Assembly (NCBI GenBank): GCA_021776135.1
Contig: JAJFGL010000039.1
Location: 1 to 64,000 of the forward strand
Length of the DNA stretch: 64,000 nt
Direction of reading: 5' to 3'
DNA from: Kiloniellaceae bacterium
Lineage (GTDB): Bacteria; Pseudomonadota; Alphaproteobacteria; Kiloniellales; J153
Shown: positions 8,573-17,469 of the stretch, piece by piece
Numbering within the stretch: position 1 is the first letter of the stretch
How the letters are laid out: the number at the start of each line of letters is the position of its first letter
Made by a program: the position numbers and the translations under genes
The notes under the pieces: model-generated
Database searches by the model: none
Told to the model about the DNA's origin: nothing
The model's input: the letters and a program-made list of their open reading frames with translations, nothing else

Positions 8573-8896
8573 ATGCGGTTAAACCGGTTGTCGCGACTCT
8601 GGACCTTCGATCGCCGCCGTTTCACGATCTTCGCCGTCCTTCTCACGGCTATCTTCGTCTTTGTGATCTTCGGTATATCGTATGCAATTGTTATTCCCTT
8701 GATCGGCACGTTCTTATTCTTTGCCGCGCTCAAGATCTGGTTCGCGCCAGACTTGCTGTTCGGCTGGACTGGATTTTTCGTGTATTACGAGTACGGTGCC
8801 GCACCCAGCGGCGTCGCGGGTTATGTCGTCATGTTTCTTTTCTATGCGGCGGTCGCAACGGTCGTGACATGGCCCTTCGCCCCAAAGCGCGAATAG
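8573..8896 (+). CDS. Small integral membrane protein, unknown function
   Basis: A 107-residue protein with a basic N-terminus (MRLNRLSRLWTFDRRRF) followed by two adjacent hydrophobic stretches (about residues 17-36 and 38-56), an aromatic segment rich in W, F and Y, and a third hydrophobic stretch (VAGYVVMFLFYAAVATVVTW) before a basic tail. I do not recognise the family. It starts 28 bp after the aldo/keto reductase, so it may be the last gene of that operon. Confidence 0.55.
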   Translation: MRLNRLSRLWTFDRRRFTIFAVLLTAIFVFVIFGISYAIVIPLIGTFLFFAALKIWFAPDLLFGWTGFFVYYEYGAAPSGVAGYVVMFLFYAAVATVVTWPFAPKRE

Positions 8897-8947
8897 CGCG
8901 GCTTTAGTTGAGGGGTTGGAATTGCTTCCGTGTCATGAGGTTCCCGC

Positions 8948-9367
8948 TTACCACCAATCCGGAAGTTCGGCGAAACGTGGAACCTCGTCATCCGCGCACG
9001 ACCAGGGCGCACGGGACTCCCAAAAAATTCGCGCTTGCGGTTCCAGATCGGGAGCCTGGTCGAGGGAGCCCGCCGGAACGACAATTTCCTGGCCGCTACG
9101 GGTATGGTGCGGCAGGGGTGACCCGCAGTGCCGGCAGAATGTCGTGGCAAAGCTTCGCGCCGTTGGGACGTCGTAGCGGACGGCAGACTCCTGCCCGGAC
9201 GTCCATTGGAACAGAGCAGGCGCGACGTATAGGTTCGTGGCATGTCCGCTACCGGTGGCCTTGCGGCACCGGGAACAGTGGCAATGAGCGAATCTAAGAA
9301 ATGGCTCTTTAACTTCGAAATTAACAGCCCCGCAAAGACAGCTACCCTTGAGAATATTATCCACCAT
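8948..9367 (-). CDS. GFA family zinc protein (Gfa-like, CENP-V fold)
   Basis: A 139-residue protein of the glutathione-dependent formaldehyde-activating enzyme (GFA) family. The zinc-binding cysteines are all there: GSCLCGAV, AHCHCSRCRKATGSG and FCRHCGSPL, in the expected order. Members bind zinc and sometimes glutathione, but few have shown the S-hydroxymethylglutathione synthase activity that named the family. A role in formaldehyde handling is tempting because the window encodes formaldehyde-releasing TMAO demethylation, but that is inference. It ends 51 bp from the small membrane protein (convergent) and starts 8 bp before the end of the FAD oxidase on the same strand. Confidence 0.85.
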   Translation of the reverse strand: MVDNILKGSCLCGAVNFEVKEPFLRFAHCHCSRCRKATGSGHATNLYVAPALFQWTSGQESAVRYDVPTARSFATTFCRHCGSPLPHHTRSGQEIVVPAGSLDQAPDLEPQARIFWESRAPWSCADDEVPRFAELPDWW

Positions 9368-9375
9368 GATGCGCC

Positions 9376-10800
9376 CTAACGCCCCGGCACCACCTTGCCG
9401 GGGTTCATGAGGTTGCGCGGATCGAAGGCCGCCTTGATCCGCTGCATGAGTTCGATCTCGATGGCGGCTTTGTAATGTACGTTTTCTTCCAGCTTGAGTT
9501 GGCCGATGCCGTGTTCGGCGCTGAGAGAGCCGCTAAGTTCGGCGACGATATCGTGGACCGCGCGGTTGACCTCGGCCCAGCGGGCCAGGAAGGCTTTGGG
9601 GTCGGCACCCTCGGGCTGGCTCAGGTTGAGGTGAATGTTGCCGTCGCCGATATGACCGAAGGGCAGGGGCCGGACGCCTGGGATCATGGCCTCGACCTTT
9701 TCGCAAGCCCGCTCGATGAAGACGGCGACCGCGGAAATCGGCACCGAGACGTCGTGCTTGATGGAGCCGCCTTCGAACTTTTGCGCTTCCACCATGTCCT
9801 CGCGGATACGCCAGAAGGATAGCGCCTGAGCCTCGTTGGCGGCGATGGCCGCGTCCGGCACCAGGCCGTCCTCGTGGGCCTGGGCCAGCATGGTCTCCAA
9901 GGTCTCGCGCTGGTTCGAATTCGCGGTCTCGGACCACAGCTCGATCAAGACATACCAGGGGTGCGCCTCGCCAAGCGGGTCCACGATACCGGGGATGTGC
10001 TTGAGGGTCATATCCAGGGCAAAGCGCGGGATCAGCTCGAAGCTGGTCACCGCCTCGCCGCTCGCCGCGCGGACCCGGCCCAACAAGGCGACGGCGGCCT
10101 TCACATCGGGCACGGCAACAAAGGCCGTGACCTTGTCCTTGGGCCGGGCAAACAGGCGCAGCACGGCGGCGGTGATGACGCCTAGGGTACCCTCGCCGCC
10201 GATGAACAACTGCTTCAGGTCGAAGCCGGTGTTGTCCTTGCGAAGCCCGCGTAAACCATCCCAGACTTGCCCGTCGGGCAGCACCACTTCCAGCCCCAGC
10301 ACCAGGGCGCGCATATTGCCATAGCGCAAAACTTGAATGCCGCCGGCATTGGTGGAGATATTGCCGCCGACCTGACAGGTGCCTTCCGCGCCCAGGCTTA
10401 AGGGGAACAGGCGGTCCGCCGCCTCGGCCGCCGTCTGCACGTCTTGCAGGATGCACCCGGATTGAACGGTTATGGTGTCGTTGACCGCATCGACCTCAAG
10501 CACCCGGTTCATGCGCACCAGACTCAGCACGACCTCGCGGTTCTTGCCCATGGGGATGCCGCCGCCGACCAGGCCGGTATTGCCGCCCTGGGGCACCACC
10601 GCCACCCCCGCATCGGCGCAGAGCCGCACGATCTCGACCACCTCCTGGGTGCTGGCGGGCTTCACCACGCAGCGCCCTTGGCCCTGGTACAGCCCGCGCG
10701 GTTCCTCCATATGAGCCGCCATGCCGTCCGCGTCGCGGATCAGATAGCGGACCCCGACAACGGCCTCCAAACGGTCGAGCAGATCGTCGTTATGTGTCAT
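9376..10800 (-). CDS. FAD-binding 2-hydroxyacid dehydrogenase (GlcD/D2HGDH-like)
   Basis: A 474-residue flavoprotein of the vanillyl-alcohol-oxidase fold. The N-terminal PP-loop FAD domain shows VVPQGGNTGLVGGGIPM and GGNISTNAGGIQVLRYGN. The C-terminal cap domain has PFGHIGDGNIHLN (metal/substrate-binding histidines) and SLSAEHGIGQLK, ending in MNPGKVVPGR. These features are shared by D-2-hydroxyglutarate dehydrogenase, D-lactate dehydrogenase and glycolate oxidase subunit GlcD. No GlcE or GlcF partner lies nearby, which favours a stand-alone D-2-hydroxyacid dehydrogenase. Likely electron acceptor is ETF or a cytochrome. Confidence 0.9.
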   Translation of the reverse strand: MTHNDDLLDRLEAVVGVRYLIRDADGMAAHMEEPRGLYQGQGRCVVKPASTQEVVEIVRLCADAGVAVVPQGGNTGLVGGGIPMGKNREVVLSLVRMNRVLEVDAVNDTITVQSGCILQDVQTAAEAADRLFPLSLGAEGTCQVGGNISTNAGGIQVLRYGNMRALVLGLEVVLPDGQVWDGLRGLRKDNTGFDLKQLFIGGEGTLGVITAAVLRLFARPKDKVTAFVAVPDVKAAVALLGRVRAASGEAVTSFELIPRFALDMTLKHIPGIVDPLGEAHPWYVLIELWSETANSNQRETLETMLAQAHEDGLVPDAAIAANEAQALSFWRIREDMVEAQKFEGGSIKHDVSVPISAVAVFIERACEKVEAMIPGVRPLPFGHIGDGNIHLNLSQPEGADPKAFLARWAEVNRAVHDIVAELSGSLSAEHGIGQLKLEENVHYKAAIEIELMQRIKAAFDPRNLMNPGKVVPGR

Positions 10801-10876
10801 TGCAGAACTTTAGTGCCAGGAAGCGGCGAAAGCTAGGCGGGCGAAGCTTGGGACTTCGGCTCGCCAATGCGAAAAT

Positions 10877-10962
10877 CGTCATCCCGGACCCCGATCCGGG
10901 ATCTTCTGGAGATTACGAGCCCAGTCTAACCTAAAGACCCCGGATCGGGGTCCGGGGTGACG
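10877..10962. repeat. Extragenic palindrome (ATCCCGGACCCCGATCCGGG type)
   Basis: Arms 10877-10905 and 10934-10962 are near-perfect reverse complements, and each arm itself contains the GGACCCCGATCC type internal symmetry. This is a classic REP-like sequence of alphaproteobacteria. It lies in the 403-bp gap between the FAD oxidase start and the TsaC stop; with the next palindrome it fills most of this gap. I see no gene here. Confidence 0.85.
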
Positions 10963-11019
10963 ATGCTAAGGGAAAGGATGACGATGCACTTAACGCGGCG
11001 CGGCTACGTTTCCTCAAGT

Positions 11020-11172
11020 GTCATACGCGGACTTGATCCGCGTATCCATGGCGGTCGCTGTACGGTCTTAGGCAGTATTGTACTCATTTCAGGGGCCAAC
11101 GGCAGGAGCTGACTTAGGCATGGGGTCGTTCATGCCAGGGCCATGGATACGCGGATCAAGTCCGCGTATGAC
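11020..11172. repeat. Second extragenic palindrome (ATACGCGGACTTGATCCGCG type)
   Basis: Arms 11020-11052 and 11140-11172 are perfect or nearly perfect 33-nt inverted copies, and each arm is internally palindromic around ACTTGA. The 87-bp spacer has no recognisable gene. The ACTTGA core matches the REP that has been split by the MITE copy at 61.87 kb, so they probably belong to one REP family. Confidence 0.85.
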
Positions 11173-11203
11173 GCTGTGGGGGTGAGGCTTTGCCTCACCG
11201 CCC

Positions 11204-12172
11204 TTAACGCGGCGCGGCGGCGCGGCGTAGGCGGTCGTTGATGGCGGCGCCCAGGCCGGTCTCGGGGATCGCCATGACCGCGATGCCGGTGAAGCCGGGC
11301 CGGTCCAGGCGGTGCAGGGCGGCGAAGAGCTTGGCCGCCGCTTCCAGAAGATCGCCGCTTGGGCTCAAGTTTTCGGTCGCCGCCTCGCCCTCCGGCGGGG
11401 GGCCGAAAGCGAGCAGGGCCTCGCCGGGCCTGGCCGCGCGCGCGTTGAGGCGCAAGGGCAGGCGCGGGGCATAGTGGCTTTCCATCATGCCGGGGGCGGT
11501 GATCGCCGCGTGCCTGCCCGCCAGGGAGATAGGACCGATCTCGGCTTCCAGGTCTTCGCGGGTCACGCCGCCGGGGCGCAGCAGTACCGGGTCCGCGCCG
11601 GTCAGGTCGAGGATGCTCGATTCGAGGCCGAGCGGACACGGCCCGCCATCCAATATCATTCCGGCGGCCTCACCCAGCCCCTGCACTACGTGGGCGGCGT
11701 CGGTCGGGCTGACGGCGCCGGAGGGATTGGCGCTGGGCGCGGCGATGGGCCGGCCCGCCGCCTTGAGTAGCGCCTGGGCCACGGGATGCCTGGGGGCGCG
11801 CACGGCCAGGCTCGGCAAGCCGGCGCTGCACAACAACGACACGCGGCTCTCAGAGCGGCGCGGCAAGACCAAACTTAGCGCGCCGGGCCAAAAGCGCGCC
11901 GCGATACGCCGCGCGCGCGCGTCGGCAACCACTTCGCGCGCCGCCGCTTCAATATGGGGGACGTGAACGATCAGGGGATTGAACTGAGGCCGGCCCTTGG
12001 CCGCGAAAATGGCCGCCACCGCGCGGTCGTCGGTGGCGTCCGCGCCCAGGCCGTAAACGGTCTCGGTCGGGAAGGCCACCAAGCCGCCCTGGCGTAAAAT
12101 CTCCGCCGCCTCCGCGATGGCCGCGTCGTCAGCCGCGCGCCGGTTATTTCGGTGTTCTTGCCGCTTGTTCAT
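11204..12172 (-). CDS. tsaC: L-threonylcarbamoyladenylate synthase (Sua5-type, two domains)
   Basis: A 322-residue enzyme making threonylcarbamoyl-AMP from threonine, bicarbonate and ATP, the first step of t6A modification at position 37 of ANN-decoding tRNAs. The N-terminal YrdC domain shows GGLVAFPTETVYGLGADAT, KGRPQFNPLIVHV and APSANPSGAVSPTDA. The last 120 residues form the C-terminal Sua5 domain, ending AAINDRLRRAAAP, so this is the long Sua5 form rather than the short TsaC. It is a single gene on the minus strand behind the REP-filled gap, likely essential and constitutive. Confidence 0.92.
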   Translation of the reverse strand: MNKRQEHRNNRRAADDAAIAEAAEILRQGGLVAFPTETVYGLGADATDDRAVAAIFAAKGRPQFNPLIVHVPHIEAAAREVVADARARRIAARFWPGALSLVLPRRSESRVSLLCSAGLPSLAVRAPRHPVAQALLKAAGRPIAAPSANPSGAVSPTDAAHVVQGLGEAAGMILDGGPCPLGLESSILDLTGADPVLLRPGGVTREDLEAEIGPISLAGRHAAITAPGMMESHYAPRLPLRLNARAARPGEALLAFGPPPEGEAATENLSPSGDLLEAAAKLFAALHRLDRPGFTGIAVMAIPETGLGAAINDRLRRAAAPR

Positions 12173-12259
12173 GGCGGCGCAGTTTATTCATTGCCAGTCA
12201 ATTGAAAAGGCGGCTGAACCAGCGCCGGCACTGAAGCCTTAACTAACGAGGCACGAAAT

Positions 12260-13846
12260 TTAGCTTGGATAGTCTCTATGAAGGGCGCGGCCGCTGTCGG
12301 GCCGGGCGCGAAGTTCGAAATCGTCATTGTAATTCGATGCGCTGGGGTTCTCCCCGACCGGCCGGAAATACTGCGTTTGGCCGTTGGCGGGAACGTCGTA
12401 GTCCCAAAATGCCGGGTGGCCCCGCGCGAGGGCGCGATCTATCAAATGGCGCCCGCGCTGGCTTTCAAGCACTTGCCGGCGGAGTTCCGCTAGATCCCAG
12501 TTTTCCTCGACCAGTGCCGCCAAACGCTGCTGGGCTGGCGCGTGTTCCGCTTGCCCCGCCAGATTTTGTGTCTCATGGCGATCGCATTCGAGATTGAAGA
12601 GCAAGGGCGCATCGCCGTCGCAGTGAATATATTTATACGGCCCATCGACGATCATGATGGCAGGGGATTGCAATCCTTCACCGCTCATCTCAGCGAAAAC
12701 CCGGTTCGGCCTGCGCGCGGTTTCTCCCATCATGTATGGACGAAGGCTATGCCCGTCGTGGCGGGTTTCGATCAGGCCGCCGCCCGCATCCGGCTCCGCC
12801 AAGTCCACGACAGTGGGAAGAAGATCGACCAGAGACACATTTTCAGCGCATCTGCCGGCGGCAAAATGCTTGGGAGCGGAGACGATCAGGGGAATTCGCA
12901 TCGCGCAATCGAAGAACGATCGTTTGAACCAGAGACCTCTTTCGCCGAGCGCCTCGCCATGATCGGACAACAGCACGACTATTGTATTGTCAGCGAGTCC
13001 CGCCACCCGCAGCGTATCCATCAAAGCGCCGACCTGATCGTCTATGAAACTAACCGCGCCATAATAGGCATGTCTTGCGACACGGATATTTTCCTCCGTC
13101 ATGCCCGCTTCCGCGACGCCGATGTGATCGAACAATCGTTGTGAATGAGCGTCCAAATCCTCGCGCGCCATGGGCGGTACCGATGGCATGTCGATATCGC
13201 CGTGGGCATAGCGGTCCCAATACCGCCGGGGTATCGCGAAGGGGTCGTGAGGGTGCGTGAAAGACACGAATAGGCAAAACGGCCGATCGTCGTCGGATCG
13301 CGCCATATCGTGGATTTTCCGATTGGCCTTGAAGGCGACTTCCTCGTCGTAATCGAGCTGTATCGTGCGCTCGTAAACGCCGGAATTCAGGATACCATTA
13401 ACATCCCCCTCCGCCGCGAGGAGCCGTTTCGATCCGGTGACAGTACTCTCCCAATTGGCCGTCCAGTTGAAGTCGGAAGGGTAGATGTCGGTTGTCAGCC
13501 TCTCCTCGAAGCCGTGCAGCTGATCGGGGCCAATGAAGTGCATCTTACCGGATAGGCATGTCTGATAGCCAAGAACGCGCAAGTAGTGAACAAAGGTCGG
13601 CAGAGAGGCCGGAAATTCCGCCCCGTTGTCGTAGGCGCGGGCATGGGAGGCCAAGAGGCCGGACATCATGGAGAACCTGGACGGCGCGCAGAGCGGATAG
13701 TTGCAATATGCGTTCTCGAACACCATGCCTTGTTCGGCCAGTGCGTCAGTGTGAGGTGTCTTGGCGACTTGGTTGCCATAGGCGGATAGGAAGCGCGCGG
13801 CCAACTGGTCGGCCTGTATGAAAAGAAAGTTCGGTTTATTTGTCAT
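12260..13846 (-). CDS. betC: Choline-sulfatase-like type I sulfatase
   Basis: A 528-residue sulfatase. The formylglycine motif CAPSR occurs in YPLCAPSRFSMMSGLL, with metal ligands in FLFIQADQ and LLSDHGEALGERGLW. The strings GYQTCLSGKMHFIGPDQLHG and FEERLTTDIYPSDF are hallmarks of BetC choline-sulfatases, which hydrolyse choline-O-sulfate to choline and sulfate. No signal peptide is visible, consistent with cytoplasmic BetC. The start ATG (13846) overlaps the stop of the SHMT gene as ATGA, implying translational coupling. The C-terminal 60 residues (after WDYDVPANG) differ from what I remember of rhizobial BetC, so a related ester substrate cannot be excluded. Choline produced here could feed betaine or trimethylamine metabolism elsewhere in the window. 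Confidence 0.85.
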   Translation of the reverse strand: MTNKPNFLFIQADQLAARFLSAYGNQVAKTPHTDALAEQGMVFENAYCNYPLCAPSRFSMMSGLLASHARAYDNGAEFPASLPTFVHYLRVLGYQTCLSGKMHFIGPDQLHGFEERLTTDIYPSDFNWTANWESTVTGSKRLLAAEGDVNGILNSGVYERTIQLDYDEEVAFKANRKIHDMARSDDDRPFCLFVSFTHPHDPFAIPRRYWDRYAHGDIDMPSVPPMAREDLDAHSQRLFDHIGVAEAGMTEENIRVARHAYYGAVSFIDDQVGALMDTLRVAGLADNTIVVLLSDHGEALGERGLWFKRSFFDCAMRIPLIVSAPKHFAAGRCAENVSLVDLLPTVVDLAEPDAGGGLIETRHDGHSLRPYMMGETARRPNRVFAEMSGEGLQSPAIMIVDGPYKYIHCDGDAPLLFNLECDRHETQNLAGQAEHAPAQQRLAALVEENWDLAELRRQVLESQRGRHLIDRALARGHPAFWDYDVPANGQTQYFRPVGENPSASNYNDDFELRARPDSGRALHRDYPS

Positions 13847-15135
13847 TTCACAGGTCCATAAATCGGGAAGTCTTGCGTCAGTTTTCGTACTTGCGCGAAA
13901 CAGCGCTGTTCCACGGCCTCCATGCCGCTTGAGCCGGCGGACAGGGCCGCCAAGATGTCCGCGATCAAGTGGCCGATCTTTTCGAACTCCGCGGTCCCGA
14001 ACCCGCGCGTGGTTCCGGCCGAAACCCCGAAACGCAAACCCGAGGTCACCCTGGGCGGTTGCGTGTCGCCGGGGACCGCGTTTTTGTTGCAGGTCAGTCC
14101 GGCGCGGTCGAGGCTGTCGGAAGCTTGGGCGCCGGTTAGTCCCTTGGGCCGCAAATCGACCAGCAATAGGGGCGTGTCGGTGCCGCCGGTCACGACCCGG
14201 AGGCCGCGCTCCATCAGACTGGCGGAAAGTTGGCGCGCATTGTCCAAAACCGCCTGGGCGTAGGCTTTGAACTCCGGCCGCAGGGCCTCGCCAAGACACA
14301 CCGCCTTGGCGGCCACGGCGTTCAGAATGACCGAGCCTTGAACGCCGGGAAACACCGCCGAATTGAGTTTGCGTTCGAAACCGCTATCCGGTGCCAGGAT
14401 AAGCCCGCCGCGCACGCCGCGCAGGTTCTTATAGGTCGTCGCCGTGGTCACATGAGCATGGGGGACCGGGTCCGGATGAACGCCGCCGGCGACCAGGCCC
14501 GCGAAATGCGCCATGTCCGCCAACATCATGGCCCCGGTATCCTCGGCGATTTGCCGGAAGCGGGCAAAGTCGATGGCGCGGGGATAGGCCGAACCGCCGC
14601 ATATAATCAGTTTCGGCTTATGCCTTTCGGCCAGGGCCGCGACTTGCGCGTAGTCGAGGAGGCCATCCTCCTCGCGGACCCCGTAATGCCGGATATCGAA
14701 CCATTTACCCGTCAGGTTCGCCGACGACCCATGGCTTAGATGGCCGCCGGCGGAGAGGTCCATGGACAGGACGCAATCCCCCGGTTTCAGGAACGCCACG
14801 AAGACGGCCAGATTGGCCTGGCTGCCGGAATGCGGCTGGACATTGGCGTAAGCGCAGCCGAACAACTGCTTCGCCCGCTCTTGGGCCAGAATTTCCAAGC
14901 GGTCGGCGTGCCGCGCGCCGCCGTAATACCTGTGCCCCGGATAGCCTTCGACCGTTTTATTGACCATGGCCGTGCCCAGGGCATCGAGTGTCGCGCGGCT
15001 GACGATGTTTTCCGAGGCTATCAGTTCCACGCCATGGTCTTGGCGGTCTTCTTCGTCTTGAAGCATGGCATGAACCTGCGGGTCTATGTCTTCGATACCA
15101 TGATCGAAATAACCCTTGTGGCAATAAGTTGTCAT
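13843..15135 (-). CDS. glyA: Serine hydroxymethyltransferase paralogue
   Basis: A 430-residue PLP enzyme interconverting serine plus THF with glycine plus methylene-THF. Family signatures are ELIASENIVSRATLDALGT, EGYPGHRYYGG, NVQPHSGSQANLAVF, the LADMAHFAGLVAGG cofactor aspartate, and GVSAGTTRGFG. The lysine segment reads TTATTYKNLRGVRGG, whereas canonical SHMTs read THKTLRGPRGG, so the histidine before the Schiff-base lysine is tyrosine and the proline is valine. This suggests a specialised second copy rather than the housekeeping enzyme. It heads a two-gene operon with the choline-sulfatase-like gene (4-nt ATGA overlap). SHMT beside choline-ester catabolism fits glycine and one-carbon flow from methylated amines. 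Confidence 0.88.
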   Translation of the reverse strand: MTTYCHKGYFDHGIEDIDPQVHAMLQDEEDRQDHGVELIASENIVSRATLDALGTAMVNKTVEGYPGHRYYGGARHADRLEILAQERAKQLFGCAYANVQPHSGSQANLAVFVAFLKPGDCVLSMDLSAGGHLSHGSSANLTGKWFDIRHYGVREEDGLLDYAQVAALAERHKPKLIICGGSAYPRAIDFARFRQIAEDTGAMMLADMAHFAGLVAGGVHPDPVPHAHVTTATTYKNLRGVRGGLILAPDSGFERKLNSAVFPGVQGSVILNAVAAKAVCLGEALRPEFKAYAQAVLDNARQLSASLMERGLRVVTGGTDTPLLLVDLRPKGLTGAQASDSLDRAGLTCNKNAVPGDTQPPRVTSGLRFGVSAGTTRGFGTAEFEKIGHLIADILAALSAGSSGMEAVEQRCFAQVRKLTQDFPIYGPVK

Positions 15136-15518
15136 ACCAAGCGTTCAGCTAGATTCTGATAATTCCGGGATTGCGAGGGGCGCTAAACGTGCCAAGAGCC
15201 ACCGCTGCGGGCAGCTCTTGGGCTTCAGCTCTCTCTCCTTGGATGTCAACCCGCCCTAGGCCGCGGGGTGCATCCAGAGTCACCGCACAGGCTTTGCGAT
15301 GGCTATATCGTCACCGGCAGTTCGTCCGGTCACGTAAAAATACTTTGCGCTTTTGCATGGCGGCGGTCAAGTGCCGGCTGTGAAAAAAAGTACCGATCTT
15401 GCGGCGGTATCGGCCAAGCAACATACGTGTGCAATTCCATCCTAAAACAAAAACAGATTGTGCAAGTTATGGAGATGACAGCTTAATTACGCGCGACGAT
15501 TTGACCGGTGGAAAGCCT
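15136..15518. other. Divergent intergenic region between SHMT and DMT transporter genes
   Basis: A 383-bp non-coding region that must hold promoters for both the SHMT-sulfatase operon (leftward) and the transporter-dehydrogenase pair (rightward). The part from 15380 to 15500 is locally AT-rich. I found no clear palindromic operator, riboswitch or small gene. Confidence 0.5.
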
Positions 15519-16412
15519 TTGAGACCTCTCGATATTTTTCTCGCCATCAGCGTGCCGGTGATCTGGGGGTTTGGCTTTACCCTGACCAAGGTTGCCTTCG
15601 TATTTAGCGATTTTCCGCCGATCCTGTTGATCGCCTTCCGCTTCGGTCTTACCGCACTGCTCATTGTCTGGTTCGTAAAGCCACCGTTTGGGTATATGCG
15701 CACGATCTTTTGGATTGCCGTTGTCAGCGCCACCATCCAGTATTCCCTGACCTTTTCCGGCCTTGATCGCTTGAACGCCTCGACCGCCATCATCGTTCTG
15801 CAGTTGGAATTTCCCTTCATGGCCTTAATGGCGGCGGCATTTTTAAAGGACCGTATGAGCTGGACGCAGGTCTTGGGCGTTGTCCTGGCTTTTGTTGGGG
15901 TTGTCATGATTGCCGGTCAACCGCATTTGCAGGATGACTATGGTCCCATGTTTCTGGTCATCGCGGGCGCGCTCGTTTGGGCCGCCGGGCAGATCATGAT
16001 TAAAAATCTACGGGGGCGGGTCAGCGGTTTTACCTTGATTGCCTGGGTTGCCGTTTTCGCCACGCCGCAGTTGTTTTTAACCTCTTGGATCTTCGAGGAC
16101 GGCCAAATCCAAGCGATCCAATCCATGAACTGGATCGGCTGGGGTGTCGTGGTTTACCTGGCGCTGATCATGACGGCTTTGGGTTACACGATTTGGTATC
16201 ATCTGCTGGGGAAGTTCCGGGTAACCCAGGTCGGTCCGTTTCTTTTGCTCTTGCCGGTGACAACGATCGCGGGAAGCACGGTTCTGCTGGGTGAGCGGCT
16301 TACTCTAATCGAAGCGCTGGGCGCCGTGGTCGCAATTACCGGCGTTTGGATCGTCACCAAAGGCACAGGTTCCAAGGATCGCCGGGTTAAAGCTAGGGGT
16401 ACAAGTACATGA
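15519..16412 (+). CDS. EamA/DMT-family transporter
   Basis: A 297-residue membrane protein with ten predicted hydrophobic segments in two EamA repeats. The first begins ISVPVIWGFGFTLTKVAF and includes LNASTAIIVLQLEFPFMALM; the second includes LVIAGALVWAAGQIMIKN and LLLLPVTTIAGSTVLLGERL. DMT exporters or importers move amino acids, nucleosides or other small metabolites. I place the start at TTG 15519 (LRPLDIFL), preceded by GGTGGAAAG, because residues upstream are not membrane-like; the frame is open for another 120 nt upstream. The stop overlaps the alcohol dehydrogenase start by ATGA, so the two are coupled. Confidence 0.8.
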   Translation: MRPLDIFLAISVPVIWGFGFTLTKVAFVFSDFPPILLIAFRFGLTALLIVWFVKPPFGYMRTIFWIAVVSATIQYSLTFSGLDRLNASTAIIVLQLEFPFMALMAAAFLKDRMSWTQVLGVVLAFVGVVMIAGQPHLQDDYGPMFLVIAGALVWAAGQIMIKNLRGRVSGFTLIAWVAVFATPQLFLTSWIFEDGQIQAIQSMNWIGWGVVVYLALIMTALGYTIWYHLLGKFRVTQVGPFLLLLPVTTIAGSTVLLGERLTLIEALGAVVAITGVWIVTKGTGSKDRRVKARGTST

Positions 16413-17452
16413 AGGCGGCGATGTTTGAGGTTTACGGCGGCCCCTTGGCGGTTGCGGATATTCCTGAACCCAGGTGCCCGCCCGATGGCGTGATCGTGGA
16501 GGTCAAGGCCTGCGGCGTTTGCCGCTCGGACTGGCACGCTTGGAAAGGCGCGGACCCGGACGTGACCGCGCCCCATGTTCCTGGCCATGAGTTTGCCGGC
16601 GTCGTCGCCGAGCTTGGGCGCGATTGTACCCGCTTCCGAATTGGCGAGCGGGTGACCGCGCCCTTCATTCTGGCTTGCGGGTCATGTGCTGTGTGCCTGG
16701 GCGGCGATCCCACGGTCTGTGCAGATCAGCATGTCATCGGCTTTTCCGCCTACGGCGCCTTCGCCGAGCGGGTCGCGGTGCCGCGCGCCGATTTCAATCT
16801 TGTGCGCTTGCCCGATGCCCTGGGATTTGCCGATGCCGCCGGGATGGGATGCCGGGTCACCACGGCCTTTAGGGCCTTGGCCGACCGCGCCCGGCTGGCG
16901 CCCGGTGAATGGCTGGCGGTTCACGGCTGCGGCGGGGTCGGTTTGTCCGCCATCAAGATCGCGGCGGCGCTGGGGGCCTCCGTCGTCGCCGTGGATGTTT
17001 CCGCCCCGGCGTTGGAGCTGGCGTCGCGTCTGGGCGCGACACGGGTTTTGAACGCCCGCGAGGTCAACGATGTCGGCGAAGCGGTCTTCGAGGTCACCGG
17101 CGGCGGCGCCCATGTTTCCATCGATGCGGTCGGCACCACACCGGCCTTCCATAACTCCCTGGCAGGGCTGCGCCCGCTCGGCCGTCATGTGCAAATCGGC
17201 ATGCCCACCGGCCCCCATGCGGAGCCGAGCATCAAGCTGCTGGACATGGTCTACGCCAAGCAACTCACCCTGCACGGCACCCGCGGTATCGCCGCCAGCC
17301 GCTTTCCCGCCCTCTTCAGCATGATCGAGTCCGGCCGCCTGAGTCTCGACGGCCTCATCACCAAGCTCATCGGCCTCGAAGACGCGGGCGCGGCCATCGC
17401 CGCCATGGACGGCGATCAACCCGCCGGTATCACCGTTATCAACGCGTTTTGA
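16409..17452 (+). CDS. Zinc-dependent medium-chain alcohol dehydrogenase
   Basis: A 347-residue MDR-family oxidoreductase. Catalytic zinc ligands appear in ACGVCRSDWHAW and the GHEFAG motif, and the structural zinc lobe in CGSCAVCLGGDPTVC. The Rossmann nucleotide loop is HGCGGVGLSAIKIA near residues 170-183, with an acidic VDVS after strand two suggesting NAD preference. It ends VINAF after a typical C-terminal helix. It is translationally coupled to the upstream DMT transporter. The natural alcohol or aldehyde is unknown. The stop is only 17 bp from the end of the convergent epimerase gene. Confidence 0.9.
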   Translation: MKAAMFEVYGGPLAVADIPEPRCPPDGVIVEVKACGVCRSDWHAWKGADPDVTAPHVPGHEFAGVVAELGRDCTRFRIGERVTAPFILACGSCAVCLGGDPTVCADQHVIGFSAYGAFAERVAVPRADFNLVRLPDALGFADAAGMGCRVTTAFRALADRARLAPGEWLAVHGCGGVGLSAIKIAAALGASVVAVDVSAPALELASRLGATRVLNAREVNDVGEAVFEVTGGGAHVSIDAVGTTPAFHNSLAGLRPLGRHVQIGMPTGPHAEPSIKLLDMVYAKQLTLHGTRGIAASRFPALFSMIESGRLSLDGLITKLIGLEDAGAAIAAMDGDQPAGITVINAF

Positions 17453-17469
17453 GCCGGGGCCGGGGTTCC

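Noticed and set aside
15136-15518. Glycine or other riboswitch upstream of the SHMT gene
   Set aside because: I looked for paired conserved cores and stem-loops in the divergent region and found none convincing.
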